This document shows, piece by piece, positions 1 through 8,604 of a stretch of DNA of 64,000 nucleotides. The notes beneath the pieces were generated by a model. It worked only from the letters and a program-made list of their open reading frames with translations, ran no database searches and was not told the DNA's origin. Numbering within the stretch: position 1 is the stretch's first letter; each line of letters opens with the position of its first letter. The DNA comes from Roseiarcus sp963813195. GTDB taxonomy: Bacteria > Pseudomonadota > Alphaproteobacteria > Rhizobiales > Beijerinckiaceae. Made by a program: the position numbers and the translations under genes. The DNA lies in assembly GCA_963813195.1 (NCBI GenBank), contig CAWEYC010000002.1, forward strand, positions 62,001 to 126,000, in the 5' to 3' direction.

Positions 1-1012
1 GCTTCGCCTTCCAGCCCGTCGCGGCGATGTTCGGGAAGGCGTAGAACGCGCCTTTGGGCGACGCCGAGCGCACGCCCGGCAGTCGATTGAGCCCTTCGAC
101 CACGATGGCGCGGCGGGCGTCGAATTCGGCGACCATCGCCTGCACGGCGTCCTGCGGTCCAGTCAGAGCGGCAAGGCCGGCGAATTGGGCCGCCGAATTG
201 ACGCAGGAATAGGAATTGACCGCGAACTTGCGCGCGTTCTCATAGAGCGCCTTCGGCCAGACGGAATAGCCGAGCCGCCAACCCGTCATCGCGTAGGTCT
301 TCGACCAGCCGTCAAGCAGGATCAGGCGATCCCGGATATCGGGGTAGGCGAGCAACGTCTGATGGCGGCGATTGTCGTAGGTCATCTGGCCGTAGATTTC
401 GTCCGACAGGATCGCAGCGTCGGGCCATCGCGCGAGACCGGCGACCAGCCTGTCGATTTCCTCGCGCGGCGTGACGCCGCCGGTCGGATTGGCGGGCGAG
501 TTGAGAATGACGAGGCGCGTCTGCGGCGTCATCAGCGCGAGCGTTTCCTCGGCCGAGAAGGCGAAGCCGTTTTCCTCGCGCATCGGGATCGGCACAGGCC
601 GCGCGCCGGTGAATTCGATCATCGAGCGATAGATGGGAAAGCCAGGGTCGGGATAGAGGATGTCGACGCCAGGCGCGCCGAACATCAGGATCGCCATATG
701 CATGGTGACCTTGCCGCCGGGCACGATGAGAACCGAATCCGGGGATACCTCGACGGAAAATCGCCGGTGCAGATCGGCGGCGACCGCCTCGCGCAAGGGC
801 AGGATGCCCGTCGCCGCGGTGTAGCCGTGCTCGCCGTCTCGCAGGGCCTTGGCCGCCGCCTCGACGATATGTGGCGGGGTTTTGAAATCGGGCTGGCCGA
901 TGCCGAGGTTGATGATGTCGCGCCCTTGTCGCTGCAACTCCGCCGCCTTGGCGAGGACGGCGAAGGCGTTTTCCTCGCCGATGCGCGAGAAGGCGGGGAC
1001 GACATGCAGCAT
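1..1012 (-). CDS. PLP-dependent class I/II aminotransferase (3' end outside window)
   Basis: This is a fold-type I aminotransferase that transfers an amino group between an amino acid and a 2-oxo acid through pyridoxal phosphate in the cytoplasm. The visible 337 residues start MLHVVPAFSRIGEENAF and carry the class I/II signatures: LGIGQPDF near residue 42, NSPANPTGG in the middle, and SKTYAMTGWRLGY, in which K238 should be the Schiff-base lysine. The start at 1012 is the first ATG that gives the expected N-terminus. The gene is read leftwards and runs off the window, so the C-terminal part is missing. Substrate (Asp, Ala, aromatic or other) cannot be decided. It stands alone, with a long leader region upstream. 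Confidence 0.92.
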   Translation of the reverse strand, partial: MLHVVPAFSRIGEENAFAVLAKAAELQRQGRDIINLGIGQPDFKTPPHIVEAAAKALRDGEHGYTAATGILPLREAVAADLHRRFSVEVSPDSVLIVPGGKVTMHMAILMFGAPGVDILYPDPGFPIYRSMIEFTGARPVPIPMREENGFAFSAEETLALMTPQTRLVILNSPANPTGGVTPREEIDRLVAGLARWPDAAILSDEIYGQMTYDNRRHQTLLAYPDIRDRLILLDGWSKTYAMTGWRLGYSVWPKALYENARKFAVNSYSCVNSAAQFAGLAALTGPQDAVQAMVAEFDARRAIVVEGLNRLPGVRSASPKGAFYAFPNIAATGWKAK

Positions 1013-1458
1013 GGGAGGCGCTCCGGGGCGGGGGCTTCGTTGTGGCGCAGCGCGGGGCGGGGGGCAATGGCTGGTGGAAAGCCCCCATGGGAAAATTTGA
1101 CATTTGGTGCGGCCTGCTGGGCGGCGGGAATCCCCCCTTTAGGCGACGTTCGAAGTGCGTTGCGTCGGGCGGCAGCGAAAGCCCGCGCCGGCGGGATGGG
1201 CCCACGCCGATCCATACCAATGTATAGGATCGCTAGAACAATATTGAATCCGAATACCCCATGGTAGTATGGAAGCAGTTCCTATTTCAATGTATAGTCA
1301 ACATCGTTGATGGTTGCTGGTGCCTAGTCTTGTGAGAAGTCGATGCGCAGATCATAGGATCACATCGACATTACAAAGGAAATTTACACCAACAAGTGCC
1401 GATTTCGAGGAAACGGCGCGCAGCAGCTTTGATGCTAGGCGGGAGACGGAGAAGATCG
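1013..1458. other. Intergenic region with lower-GC segment
   Basis: No convincing gene is seen in this 446-base gap. The left part, to about 1200, has the same high GC as the flanks and must hold the promoter of the aminotransferase read leftwards. From about 1210 the DNA becomes visibly richer in A and T, and this continues into the next two small genes. A 10-base direct repeat, CAATGTATAG, occurs at 1218-1227 and 1288-1297, exactly 70 bases apart. The short frames that cross this stretch lack homology I recognise and lack a good ribosome site. Confidence 0.6.
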
Positions 1459-1800
1459 ATGTTGCCAGTATTCGTGGTAGCTATCGCTACGAGCGCTATT
1501 CCGCAGTACAACGTGAATAGAACATGCCATATGGATACTTACGCCGTGCAAGGCATAGTCAGCTATCAAGCCTGCCTCAGGGAAGAGGGCGCCGCAAAGG
1601 CGAAAGTAGCGCAGGAATGGTCGAGATATCCCGCGGCCACGCGGCAAGCTTGCGCTTCGGAAGAGCATGGAAATCGCGGACGTCTTGAAAGTTATGTAGA
1701 ATTGATGGTCTGCTTTGAACTACGACATTGGAATATGCAATTTAATGACGTCGGCGGGAGCTTTGCTGCCGACTTACAATCATATGGCGGATCGAGATAG
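1459..1800 (+). CDS. Small secreted hypothetical protein, Cys-containing
   Basis: This predicts a 113-residue protein of unknown function. Residues 1-16 (MLPVFVVAIATSAIPQ) look like a weak signal peptide or membrane anchor. The mature part has cysteine-centred elements (SYQACLREE, and SYVELMVCFEL near the middle) that resemble, from memory, a family of small exported proteins common in Rhizobiales with a SYVELLTCLEL-like ending. An ATG 63 bases upstream is also in frame. I chose 1459 because a GGAGACGGAGAAG purine run lies just before it and because it exposes the hydrophobic N-terminus. Base composition is less GC-rich than its neighbours. The family resemblance is a recollection, not a search. 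Confidence 0.6.
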   Translation: MLPVFVVAIATSAIPQYNVNRTCHMDTYAVQGIVSYQACLREEGAAKAKVAQEWSRYPAATRQACASEEHGNRGRLESYVELMVCFELRHWNMQFNDVGGSFAADLQSYGGSR

Positions 1801-1838
1801 CGGACTGATTTGTTTCGCGCCCCTGTTGAGTAGGAGTA

Positions 1839-2114
1839 ATGGCGATGGCCACGCGCGGTAATTGGAAGGGCTATCTCAAGCCGACAGTGCAAGAGCCTCC
1901 CGATCATAAGGATGAAGCCGCCCCAGATCATTTGCGTGTCGTTTTGGGGTTTACGCAGATGCTGTCTGGCGGCGGCGATGCGAAGGAAGTGTCACGCTTC
2001 GCAGCCGATCATGGCTGGCTCGACGCGAGTGGTCAGCTCTCCGCCGCCGGAGACGAGCTTGCTCGCGCGCTCCTGCAACAAAGCGGAACGCGAACGATAT
2101 TTCGTGTTTGGTGA
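1839..2114 (+). CDS. Hypothetical 91-aa protein with Ku-like N-terminus
   Basis: The frame opens with TAGGAG two bases before ATG 1839, and a second ATG lies at 1845. Its first residues (MAMATRGNWKGYLK) strongly resemble the N-terminus of bacterial Ku end-binding proteins, which typically begin M-A-x-R-x-x-W-K-G-x-L-K. The match stops there. The remainder (DHGWLDASGQLSAAGDELARALL...GTRTIFRVW) resembles no Ku domain and looks like a small helical protein. It may be a genuine orphan gene, or a chimera of a Ku gene remnant with another small gene. No function is assigned. It follows the secreted small protein on the same strand after 38 bases. Confidence 0.55.
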   Translation: MAMATRGNWKGYLKPTVQEPPDHKDEAAPDHLRVVLGFTQMLSGGGDAKEVSRFAADHGWLDASGQLSAAGDELARALLQQSGTRTIFRVW

Positions 2115-2212
2115 GTTTTTTTGCCCTCACTGGCAAGAGCGATCTGCCGGTCCGGCTGGGCATGCCGAGGATTTTTCCATCGAGGTAAGCGCGGGTTCCC
2201 AGACTCACACTG

Positions 2213-2683
2213 TCACCGCGGCGCCGGCTCTATCTCCTGCGTCGCCTCCGCCAGCCGCTCTTCCTCCTCCGCGCTCAGCGGCAGCGTCGCCTCTCGCTTG
2301 TTGCGCGACGCCGCCCAGATCCCCAGCGCGCCGAGCAAAAGCGTCAGCGGCGCGCTGAGCCACAACAGCAGCGTCTCCGGCTTGAACGGCGGCTTCAGCA
2401 GGATGAAGTCGCCGTATCGCGAAATGAGGAAGGCCCGCACCGAATCGTTGCTTTCCCCCTTGGCGATGCGCTCGCGGATTAACACCCGGATGTCGTGCGC
2501 CAGCGTCGCGTCCGAATCATCGATCGATTCGTTCTGGCACACCATGCAGCGCAGCTCCGACGACAGCGCCCGGGCGCGCGCTTCGAGGACGGGATTGGCG
2601 AGGACTTCATCCGGACGCACCGCGCGCGCGGCGCCCGGTGCGAGGACCAGCGCGACGATGAGGGCGGCGCGGAGGGCTCTCAT
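2213..2683 (-). CDS. ccmH: Cytochrome c maturation protein CcmH (CycL)
   Basis: This is a membrane-anchored thiol oxidoreductase that keeps apocytochrome c cysteines reduced for haem ligation in the periplasm (System I maturation). The 156-residue product has an N-terminal signal (ALIVALVLAPGAARA), the redox motif LRCMVCQNESI with its C-x-x-C pair, the conserved helical stretch ending SRYGDFILLKPPF, and one membrane helix near residue 110-130. It is the short form usual in alphaproteobacteria, lacking the C-terminal TPR half that here is a separate protein, CcmI. It lies two bases after ccmF and is the last gene of the ccmI-ccmE-ccmF-ccmH operon. Confidence 0.96.
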   Translation of the reverse strand: MRALRAALIVALVLAPGAARAVRPDEVLANPVLEARARALSSELRCMVCQNESIDDSDATLAHDIRVLIRERIAKGESNDSVRAFLISRYGDFILLKPPFKPETLLLWLSAPLTLLLGALGIWAASRNKREATLPLSAEEEERLAEATQEIEPAPR

Positions 2684-2685
2684 CG

Positions 2686-4671
2686 TCAGCGCGCCGCCAG
2701 GGCCGCCGCGGCGGCGCTGGACTTCGACCGAGTTGGCGCGCCGAAGCGCAGACGCCGATCGGTGAGCGACAGCGCGCCGCCGAGCGCCATTACGCTGGCG
2801 CCGAGCCAGATGAAGGTGACCAGCGGTTTCCAGTAAAGTCGCGTCGGCACCGTTCCGTCGGCGTCGGGGTCGCCGATCGAGACGTAGATTTGGCCGAAAT
2901 GGAGGGTGGCGATGCCCGCTTGCGTCGTCGCCATTTGGCGCGTCGCGAATTGGCGGCGCGCCGGTTCGATCGTGGCGATGGCGACGCCGCCCGAGCGCAC
3001 CGTCATCGGCGCGACGATTTCACTGTAATTGGGGCCGCCGCGCTCGGCGACGGAATTAATGACGATTTCATACGGGCCGACCTTCTGCGGGACGCCGATG
3101 CGCATCGCCGCGATCGATTCGGCCCCGAAGCCGGTTGCTGCGAGGCCGAGCAAGGCAATGCCGGCGCCCATGTGCGCGAGCGCGCCGCCCCAGAAGGAGA
3201 GCCGCAGGCCGCGCGCGCGAGTGAGCGCGATGCTGAGGGAGGCTCCGCGTCGCCAGACGCGCGCCGCGACTTCGCTCAGGACGCCGAGAATAAGGAAAAT
3301 CGCCATCGCCGCCGCGATCGGCGCCAGCACCGGGCCGCCGCGCGTCGCCGCGATGAGCGCGACCAACGCCACGAGACCGCCGGCAAACGCGACGCTCAGG
3401 CGTTGGGCGACGCCGAGCAAATCGCCCCGCTTCCAGGCGAGCGAGAAGCCGAACGGCGTGACGAAGCAGAGCGCCAGCAGCAGCGCGCCGGCAGTCATAT
3501 TGAAGAACGGCGCGCCGACCGTGATCTTTTCGCCGGTGATCTGCTCCAGGGCGAGCGGATAGAGCGTGCCGAAGAAGACGGTCGCGCAGGTGGTCGTCAG
3601 CAGCAGATTGTTGAGCACCAGCGCGCCCTCGCGCGAGATCGGAGCAAACAGGCCGCCGTGCTTGAGCAGCGGCGCGCGCCAGGCGAATAGGCTGAGCGAG
3701 CCGGCGATGAACACCACGAGGATGGCGAGGATGAACACGCCGCGCCGCGGGTCGCTGGCGAAGGCGTGCACCGAAGTCAGCACGCCCGAGCGGACAAGGA
3801 AGGTGCCGAGCAGCGAGAAGGAGAAGGCGAGGATCGCCAGGAAGATCGTCCAGACCTTGAGCGCGTCGCGCTTCTCCATCACCGCCACCGAATGGACGAA
3901 TGCGGTGCCCGCGAGCCAGGGCATGAGCGAAGCGTTCTCGACGGGGTCCCAGAACCAGAAGCCGCCCCAGCCGAGCGTGTAATAGGCCCAATACGATCCC
4001 ATTGCGATGCCGAGCGTCAGGAAGCACCAGGCGACGAGAGCAAAGGGGCGCACGAAGCGCGCCCAGGCCGCATCGATGCGTCCCTCGATCAGCGCCGCGG
4101 CGGCGAAGGAAAAGACAATGGAGAAGCCGACATAGCCGAGATAGAGCAGCGGCGGATGGATGGCGAGACCGGGATCCTGAAGGACTGGATTGAGATCGCG
4201 GCCCTCGAACGGCGCCGGCCAGAGCCGTGCGAACGGATTCGAAGTCAGGAGAATGAAGATCAGAAAGGCGGCGCCGATCAGGCCCTGAATTGCGAGCGCG
4301 TTGGCGCGCAGTTTTGCCGGAAGCGCGCGGCCGAACGCCGCCACGAGCGCGCCGAACGTCGCCAGAATGAGCACCCATAACAGCATCGAGCCTTCGTGAT
4401 TCCCCCATATGCCGGAAAACTTGTAGATCGCCGGCATCGCGCTGTGCGAATTCTCGGCGACGTTGAGGACCGAGAAATCGGAGCTCAGATGCGCCCACCC
4501 CAGTGCGCCAAACGAGACGACGACGAGAGCGAATTGTCCGATCGCCGTGCTCGAGGCGACACCCATCAGCGCGCGATCGCCGCGCCACGCTCCGACGAGC
4601 GGCGCGACCGTCTGGACCAGCGCCAGGGCGAGCGCGAGGATGAGCGCGAAATGTCCGATTTCGACGATCAT
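2686..4671 (-). CDS. ccmF: Haem lyase subunit CcmF (CycK)
   Basis: This is a large integral membrane protein of cytochrome c maturation System I that receives haem from holo-CcmE and attaches it to the C-x-x-C-H motif of apocytochromes. The 661-residue product has many membrane helices, the tryptophan-rich WWD-type region (WGGFWFWDPVENAS at about residue 228-241) and conserved periplasmic histidines. A longer frame begins at 4695, but the start at 4671 gives the usual MIVEIGHFALILALALALVQ and overlaps the ccmE stop as ATGA, which favours translational coupling. ccmE lies upstream and ccmH two bases downstream. Confidence 0.97.
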   Translation of the reverse strand: MIVEIGHFALILALALALVQTVAPLVGAWRGDRALMGVASSTAIGQFALVVVSFGALGWAHLSSDFSVLNVAENSHSAMPAIYKFSGIWGNHEGSMLLWVLILATFGALVAAFGRALPAKLRANALAIQGLIGAAFLIFILLTSNPFARLWPAPFEGRDLNPVLQDPGLAIHPPLLYLGYVGFSIVFSFAAAALIEGRIDAAWARFVRPFALVAWCFLTLGIAMGSYWAYYTLGWGGFWFWDPVENASLMPWLAGTAFVHSVAVMEKRDALKVWTIFLAILAFSFSLLGTFLVRSGVLTSVHAFASDPRRGVFILAILVVFIAGSLSLFAWRAPLLKHGGLFAPISREGALVLNNLLLTTTCATVFFGTLYPLALEQITGEKITVGAPFFNMTAGALLLALCFVTPFGFSLAWKRGDLLGVAQRLSVAFAGGLVALVALIAATRGGPVLAPIAAAMAIFLILGVLSEVAARVWRRGASLSIALTRARGLRLSFWGGALAHMGAGIALLGLAATGFGAESIAAMRIGVPQKVGPYEIVINSVAERGGPNYSEIVAPMTVRSGGVAIATIEPARRQFATRQMATTQAGIATLHFGQIYVSIGDPDADGTVPTRLYWKPLVTFIWLGASVMALGGALSLTDRRLRFGAPTRSKSSAAAAALAAR

Positions 4672-5114
4672 GGCTTGGCGTTCCCTTCCTGCCAATGGCC
4701 TTGCTTTTTCAGCGCGTCCACGACTTCGCGCGGCATATAGCGCTCGTCGTGCTTGGCGAGGATCGTTTCGGCGCGCAGCCGTCCGGGCGCCTCCAGCACC
4801 CCCTCGGCGACGACGCCCTGGCCCTCGCGAAACAGGTCGGGCGGCAAGCCCACATAGGAGACCTTGATCTGGTTCGCCCCGTCGGTGACTGAAAAGTCCA
4901 ACTTATCGCCCGCCGACTTGACGACCGAACCGCGCTCGACGAGGCCGCCGATCCGCACGCGGGCGCCCAATTGGACGTTCTTCTGGAGGATTTCGCTCGG
5001 GCTGTAGAAGAAAACGATGTTGTCGCTCAGCGCGTAGAGCGCCAAGCCGGCGGCGGCGCCGACGATGCCGAGTGCGACTGCGATGAGCACGAGCCTGCGG
5101 CCTTTGCGCGTCAC
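4668..5114 (-). CDS. ccmE: Periplasmic haem chaperone CcmE (CycJ)
   Basis: This membrane-anchored chaperone binds haem covalently and passes it to the CcmF/CcmH lyase. The 148-residue protein has a single N-terminal membrane helix (LVLIAVALGIVGAAAGLALY), an OB-fold beta-barrel core with VRIGGLVERGSV, and the haem-binding H-x-x-x-Y motif in LAKHDERYMPREV, so the histidine of HDERY should be the haem attachment residue. Its start lies 3 bases after the ccmI stop, and its stop overlaps the ccmF start by ATGA. All features match the canonical family. Confidence 0.97.
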   Translation of the reverse strand: MTRKGRRLVLIAVALGIVGAAAGLALYALSDNIVFFYSPSEILQKNVQLGARVRIGGLVERGSVVKSAGDKLDFSVTDGANQIKVSYVGLPPDLFREGQGVVAEGVLEAPGRLRAETILAKHDERYMPREVVDALKKQGHWQEGNAKP

Positions 5115-5117
5115 GGA

Positions 5118-6218
5118 TCAGCCTCCGATTCCCAGTTCCTGCGCCAACGCGTCGAGGTCGTGTCCCGCCCCCGGGTCGCCGGCGAGGGCCTTGCGCGCCG
5201 AGGCGAGCGCGTCTCTGGCCTTGTCCGGTTCGTGCAGCACGGAATAGGCCCGAATAAGGCGCTGCCATTCGCTCGCATCGCCGCCGCTTTGGGCGAGGCG
5301 ATTCGCGAGGCGCGCCACCATGCCCTGGATCATCGCCTGTTGCGCGTCGTTCGACTGCGCCGGAGCCTCGCCCGCCTGCGTGGCGGCGGGCGCATTGTCT
5401 CGCTCGAGGGCGGCCACCCGCGCCTCGAGCACGCGGGCCCAGGGTGCGTTCGGAGGCGCGTCCTTCATCAGCGCCCGGTACATGGCGATCGCCTTCGGTT
5501 TGTCGCCGTCCTGCTCGGCGGCGAGGCCGAGATAGAAGCGCGCCGCCGGCAGACCGGCTTGTTCGGCGAGCGCCTTGTCGAATGCCGCGCGCGCGTCCGC
5601 GGTGACGACGCCGCCCGCTGCGCCGACCAGCGCCTCGCCGTAATCGGCGCGCGCCGCCGCGCTTTCGCCGTTGAGGCGCAGGGCTTGGCGAAATGCGTTG
5701 GCCGCTTCGTCGAATCGCCCGAGCCGCATATAGACTGGCGCGATCACCGACCAACCTTTGCCGTCATCGGGCGAGCCGGCCAAGTGCGCCTCGATGCGCG
5801 CGATCGCCGCCGCCAGCCCGTCGGCGGTCTTGACGTCGGTCTTGCGGCCGGCGAGCGGCACGTCCGGCATATCCGGCTGACCGAGGTCGGCGTAGAGAGC
5901 GAGAGAGACGATCGGGACGACGAGCAGAATGAAGACGGCGGCCATCCGCCGCAGCGTCAGAGAGTCCCCGGCGGCGGTGTCGACGCTCGGCGCCGCGCTC
6001 GCCGCGATCAGGCGCCGGGCGGCTTCGGCGCGCGCCCCCGCGGCTTCCTCGGCCGGCAATTGCCCACGCTCCACGTCGCGCTCGATTTCGCCGAGCTGGG
6101 CCTTGTAGAAAGCGACTTCGCCCGCCGAGTCGGATTCGGCCTTGCGACGGAACGCCAGCGGCCACAGCGCGCACAAGGCGGCGAGGCCAGTCATTCCGGC
6201 AAGTACGAACCATAGCAT
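5118..6218 (-). CDS. ccmI: Cytochrome c maturation TPR protein CcmI (CycH)
   Basis: This is the apocytochrome chaperone of System I. It holds the C-terminus of apocytochrome c and delivers it to CcmF/CcmH. The 366-residue product has an N-terminal membrane helix (MLWFVLAGMTGLAALCALWPL), a cytoplasmic charged segment with the conserved FYKAQLGEIERDVERGQL, a second membrane helix (MAAVFILLVVPIVSLALYADL), then periplasmic TPR repeats (WSVIAPVYMRLGRFDEAANA and following). The ATG at 6218 is preferred to the in-frame TTG at 6221. It is first in the ccm operon; the likely promoter lies in 6219-6457. Confidence 0.95.
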   Translation of the reverse strand: MLWFVLAGMTGLAALCALWPLAFRRKAESDSAGEVAFYKAQLGEIERDVERGQLPAEEAAGARAEAARRLIAASAAPSVDTAAGDSLTLRRMAAVFILLVVPIVSLALYADLGQPDMPDVPLAGRKTDVKTADGLAAAIARIEAHLAGSPDDGKGWSVIAPVYMRLGRFDEAANAFRQALRLNGESAAARADYGEALVGAAGGVVTADARAAFDKALAEQAGLPAARFYLGLAAEQDGDKPKAIAMYRALMKDAPPNAPWARVLEARVAALERDNAPAATQAGEAPAQSNDAQQAMIQGMVARLANRLAQSGGDASEWQRLIRAYSVLHEPDKARDALASARKALAGDPGAGHDLDALAQELGIGG

Positions 6219-6457
6219 CAATGCGGCCCTTCAGCTGAGTGGCGCGAGGGTTGGACGAGACACCGCCAAGCTGACGCTTCGATCCGCGCCGGTCCGGCGC
6301 CGGCGGAGCCCGCAGCGGCTCTTAAAGCATCTTTTGAATTTTGGGGACTAGGCAAATTCGCCAAGAGCCCTGAGCCGCGTCGTTATCGCTGCGAATCATG
6401 CCATCGGGCCTGACATCGCGTCGCAGCGCTGGGAGCACGGAATCATGGCGGCTGTTG

Positions 6458-7843
6458 TCAATATCGAGGCAGCCGCAAGCTCGCGCGCAAACCGCCCAGC
6501 GGGCTCTCTTCGAGGCGCAGCGAGCCCCCGTAGATCGACGCGAGATCGACGACGATGGAAAGTCCCAGGCCAGAGCCAGGGCGCGACTCATCGAGCCTCT
6601 GGCCGCGCACCAGCGCCGCGGCTCGCGCCTGGGGATCGAGGCCCGGTCCGTCGTCGTCGATCTGAGCGACGAAATAGAGGCGGCCGGCCGCGTCGGGGGT
6701 CGGATCGCGCTCGACGCTGATGACGACGCGATTGCGCGCCCATTTGCCGGCATTGTCGAGGAGATTGCCGATGAGGTCAGTCAGATCCTGCGTTTCGCCA
6801 CGAAAGCGCAGGCCCTCCTGGGCCGCGATGGAGAAGGAGAGCGCGTGCTCGCGGTAGACCTTCTCGAAGGTGCGCACGAGGCCTTCGATCACGGGTCGAA
6901 CGTCCGTTGCCGCGCCCGCGGTGCTGGCGCGCGCCGCGGCCCGGGCGCGATCGAGATAGAAGCTCACCTGCCGGCGCATGACGCCGGCCTGCTCTCGCAC
7001 CTTCTCAGCGAGCTTTGCGCTGTTGGCGTCCGCCTCGTTGACGATGACGCTGAGCGGCGTCTTCAGCGCGTGCGCCAGATTGCCGACCTGGGTGCGAGCG
7101 CGCTCGACCACGCCGCGATTGACTTCGAGCAGAAGATTGACCTCCGCCGCGAGCGGCGCGACGTCCTGCGGAAATTCGCCGCTGATCCGCTCGGCCTCGC
7201 CGCGTCGGATGGCGGCGAGCCCCTCCTGCAGGACCCGCAGCGGTCGAAGCCCGAAGCGAACCGCGAGGGCCGTCGAGCCGAGCAGCGAGACAGCGAGGAC
7301 TAGAAACGTCGCTGCGAGCGCGTACTCGAAATGGTCGATCTCCGTCTGAATCACATCCGCGTTGGCGGCGACCTGGACGAGATAGCGGCCCTCCTCCCCC
7401 GCATCGATCTCGCGCTCGATCATGCGTAAGGGGCGGCCGCCGGGCCCCGTGACGTAGCCGCGGCGCACGGCGCCGCTCTGGTCCTGGGTGTTGGAATCGC
7501 TGAGAGTCGGCAGTTGGGTGGCGAACAGGGAACGTGAGGTGCGAATTTCCGGGGGAGCCCGGTCGAGGCGCGTGATCTGCCAATACCAGCCGGAAAAGGC
7601 GAGTTCGAACTGGGGATCGATCACCGGGGAGGCGCCGGCCCGGGCCTCGTCGCCGACAACCGCGACATTGGCCACCAGCGCCTTGAGATAAACTCCGAGC
7701 TGTTCGTCGAAATTCGCTTCGCTGGAGCGCGCGTTGAGCGCGGAAAGTCCGAGCCCGGCGACGATCAGAATCGACGAGCTCCAGAATGCCGCCGAAATGA
7801 ACAGACGCGAGGCGATCGATTGCGCGTTTAGCGCTTTGAACAT
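6458..7843 (-). CDS. Sensor histidine kinase (PhoQ-like architecture)
   Basis: This is the membrane sensor kinase of an OmpR-type two-component pair. The 461 residues give one membrane helix at about 15-35, a periplasmic sensor domain, a second helix at about 178-198, a HAMP-like linker (LRPLRVLQEGLAAIRRGEAE), the dimerisation box NLAHALKTPLSVIV with H258 as phosphoacceptor, and an ATP domain with N box (LIGNLLDNAGKWA) and G boxes (DDGPGLD, SGLGLSIV). It is the last gene of a PepSY protein/regulator/kinase operon, 40 bases after the regulator. The stimulus is unknown; kinases linked to PepSY proteins often sense envelope or cation conditions, but that is inference. Confidence 0.93.
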   Translation of the reverse strand: MFKALNAQSIASRLFISAAFWSSSILIVAGLGLSALNARSSEANFDEQLGVYLKALVANVAVVGDEARAGASPVIDPQFELAFSGWYWQITRLDRAPPEIRTSRSLFATQLPTLSDSNTQDQSGAVRRGYVTGPGGRPLRMIEREIDAGEEGRYLVQVAANADVIQTEIDHFEYALAATFLVLAVSLLGSTALAVRFGLRPLRVLQEGLAAIRRGEAERISGEFPQDVAPLAAEVNLLLEVNRGVVERARTQVGNLAHALKTPLSVIVNEADANSAKLAEKVREQAGVMRRQVSFYLDRARAAARASTAGAATDVRPVIEGLVRTFEKVYREHALSFSIAAQEGLRFRGETQDLTDLIGNLLDNAGKWARNRVVISVERDPTPDAAGRLYFVAQIDDDGPGLDPQARAAALVRGQRLDESRPGSGLGLSIVVDLASIYGGSLRLEESPLGGLRASLRLPRY

Positions 7844-7883
7844 GGTCGTGATCCGGGTCGGCCTGACCGCGCGGGAGCGCCGA

Positions 7884-8585
7884 TCAGCGGGCGCTCCTGC
7901 GCCTGGAGGATGCGCCGCTCGATTCGCCCTCCGTCTCGACGATATAGCCGAGGCCTCGCGCGGTCTGGATGATATCGACGCCGAGTTTCTTGCGCAGGCG
8001 GCCGACGAAGACCTCGATCGTATTCGAATCGCGATCGAAATCCTGGTCGTAGAGATGATCGACGATTTCGCTGCGCGAGACGATCCGGCCGGAGTGATGC
8101 ATCAGATAGGACAGAAGCCGATATTCGTGGCTGGTGAGTTTGACAACGGCGCCATTCACGCTGACGCGTCCGGCGCGCGCGTCGAGGCGCACGGGACCCG
8201 CGACCAATTCGCTTGACGCATGGCCGGCGGCGCGGCGCAGGAGCGCGCGCAAACGCGCCAACACCTCCTCCATGTGGAAGGGCTTGGCGACGTAATCGTC
8301 AGCGCCGGCGTCGAAGCCCTGCACTTTATCGCTCCAGCGGTCGCGCGCGGTCAGAATGAGCACCGGCATGGCGCGGCCGCTCTTGCGCCAAGCCTCGAGC
8401 ACAGAAACCCCGTCGCGTTTTGGCAACCCGATGTCCAGCACGACCGCGTCATACGGTTCGGTGTCGCCGAGGAACCAGCCCTCCTCGCCATCGAAAGCGC
8501 GGTCGACCGCGTAGCCCGCAGCCTCCAGCGCCGCCACGACCTGCCGGTTGAGATCACGATCGTCCTCGACGACGAGAAGGCGCAT
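7884..8585 (-). CDS. OmpR/PhoP-family response regulator
   Basis: This is the DNA-binding partner of the kinase encoded just downstream. The 233-residue protein has an N-terminal receiver domain (MRLLVVEDDRDLN with the acidic pair, AVVLDIGLP with the phosphoacceptor Asp, LTARD, and the lysine of VAKPF) and a C-terminal winged helix (LTSHEYRLLSYLMHHSGR, VFVGRLRKKLG, TARGLGYIV). The frame extends 16 codons upstream to 8633, but the ATG at 8585 gives the canonical N-terminus. It lies 19 bases after the PepSY gene, so the three are probably co-transcribed. Confidence 0.95.
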   Translation of the reverse strand: MRLLVVEDDRDLNRQVVAALEAAGYAVDRAFDGEEGWFLGDTEPYDAVVLDIGLPKRDGVSVLEAWRKSGRAMPVLILTARDRWSDKVQGFDAGADDYVAKPFHMEEVLARLRALLRRAAGHASSELVAGPVRLDARAGRVSVNGAVVKLTSHEYRLLSYLMHHSGRIVSRSEIVDHLYDQDFDRDSNTIEVFVGRLRKKLGVDIIQTARGLGYIVETEGESSGASSRRRSAR

Positions 8586-8604
8586 GAATTTTCGATTCCT
8601 TAAA

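Noticed and set aside
2115..2150. GTGAG...CTCAC hairpin with a T-run after the 91-aa gene
   Set aside because: Five-base arms around the T-run are too weak to call a terminator; the T-run lies in the loop.
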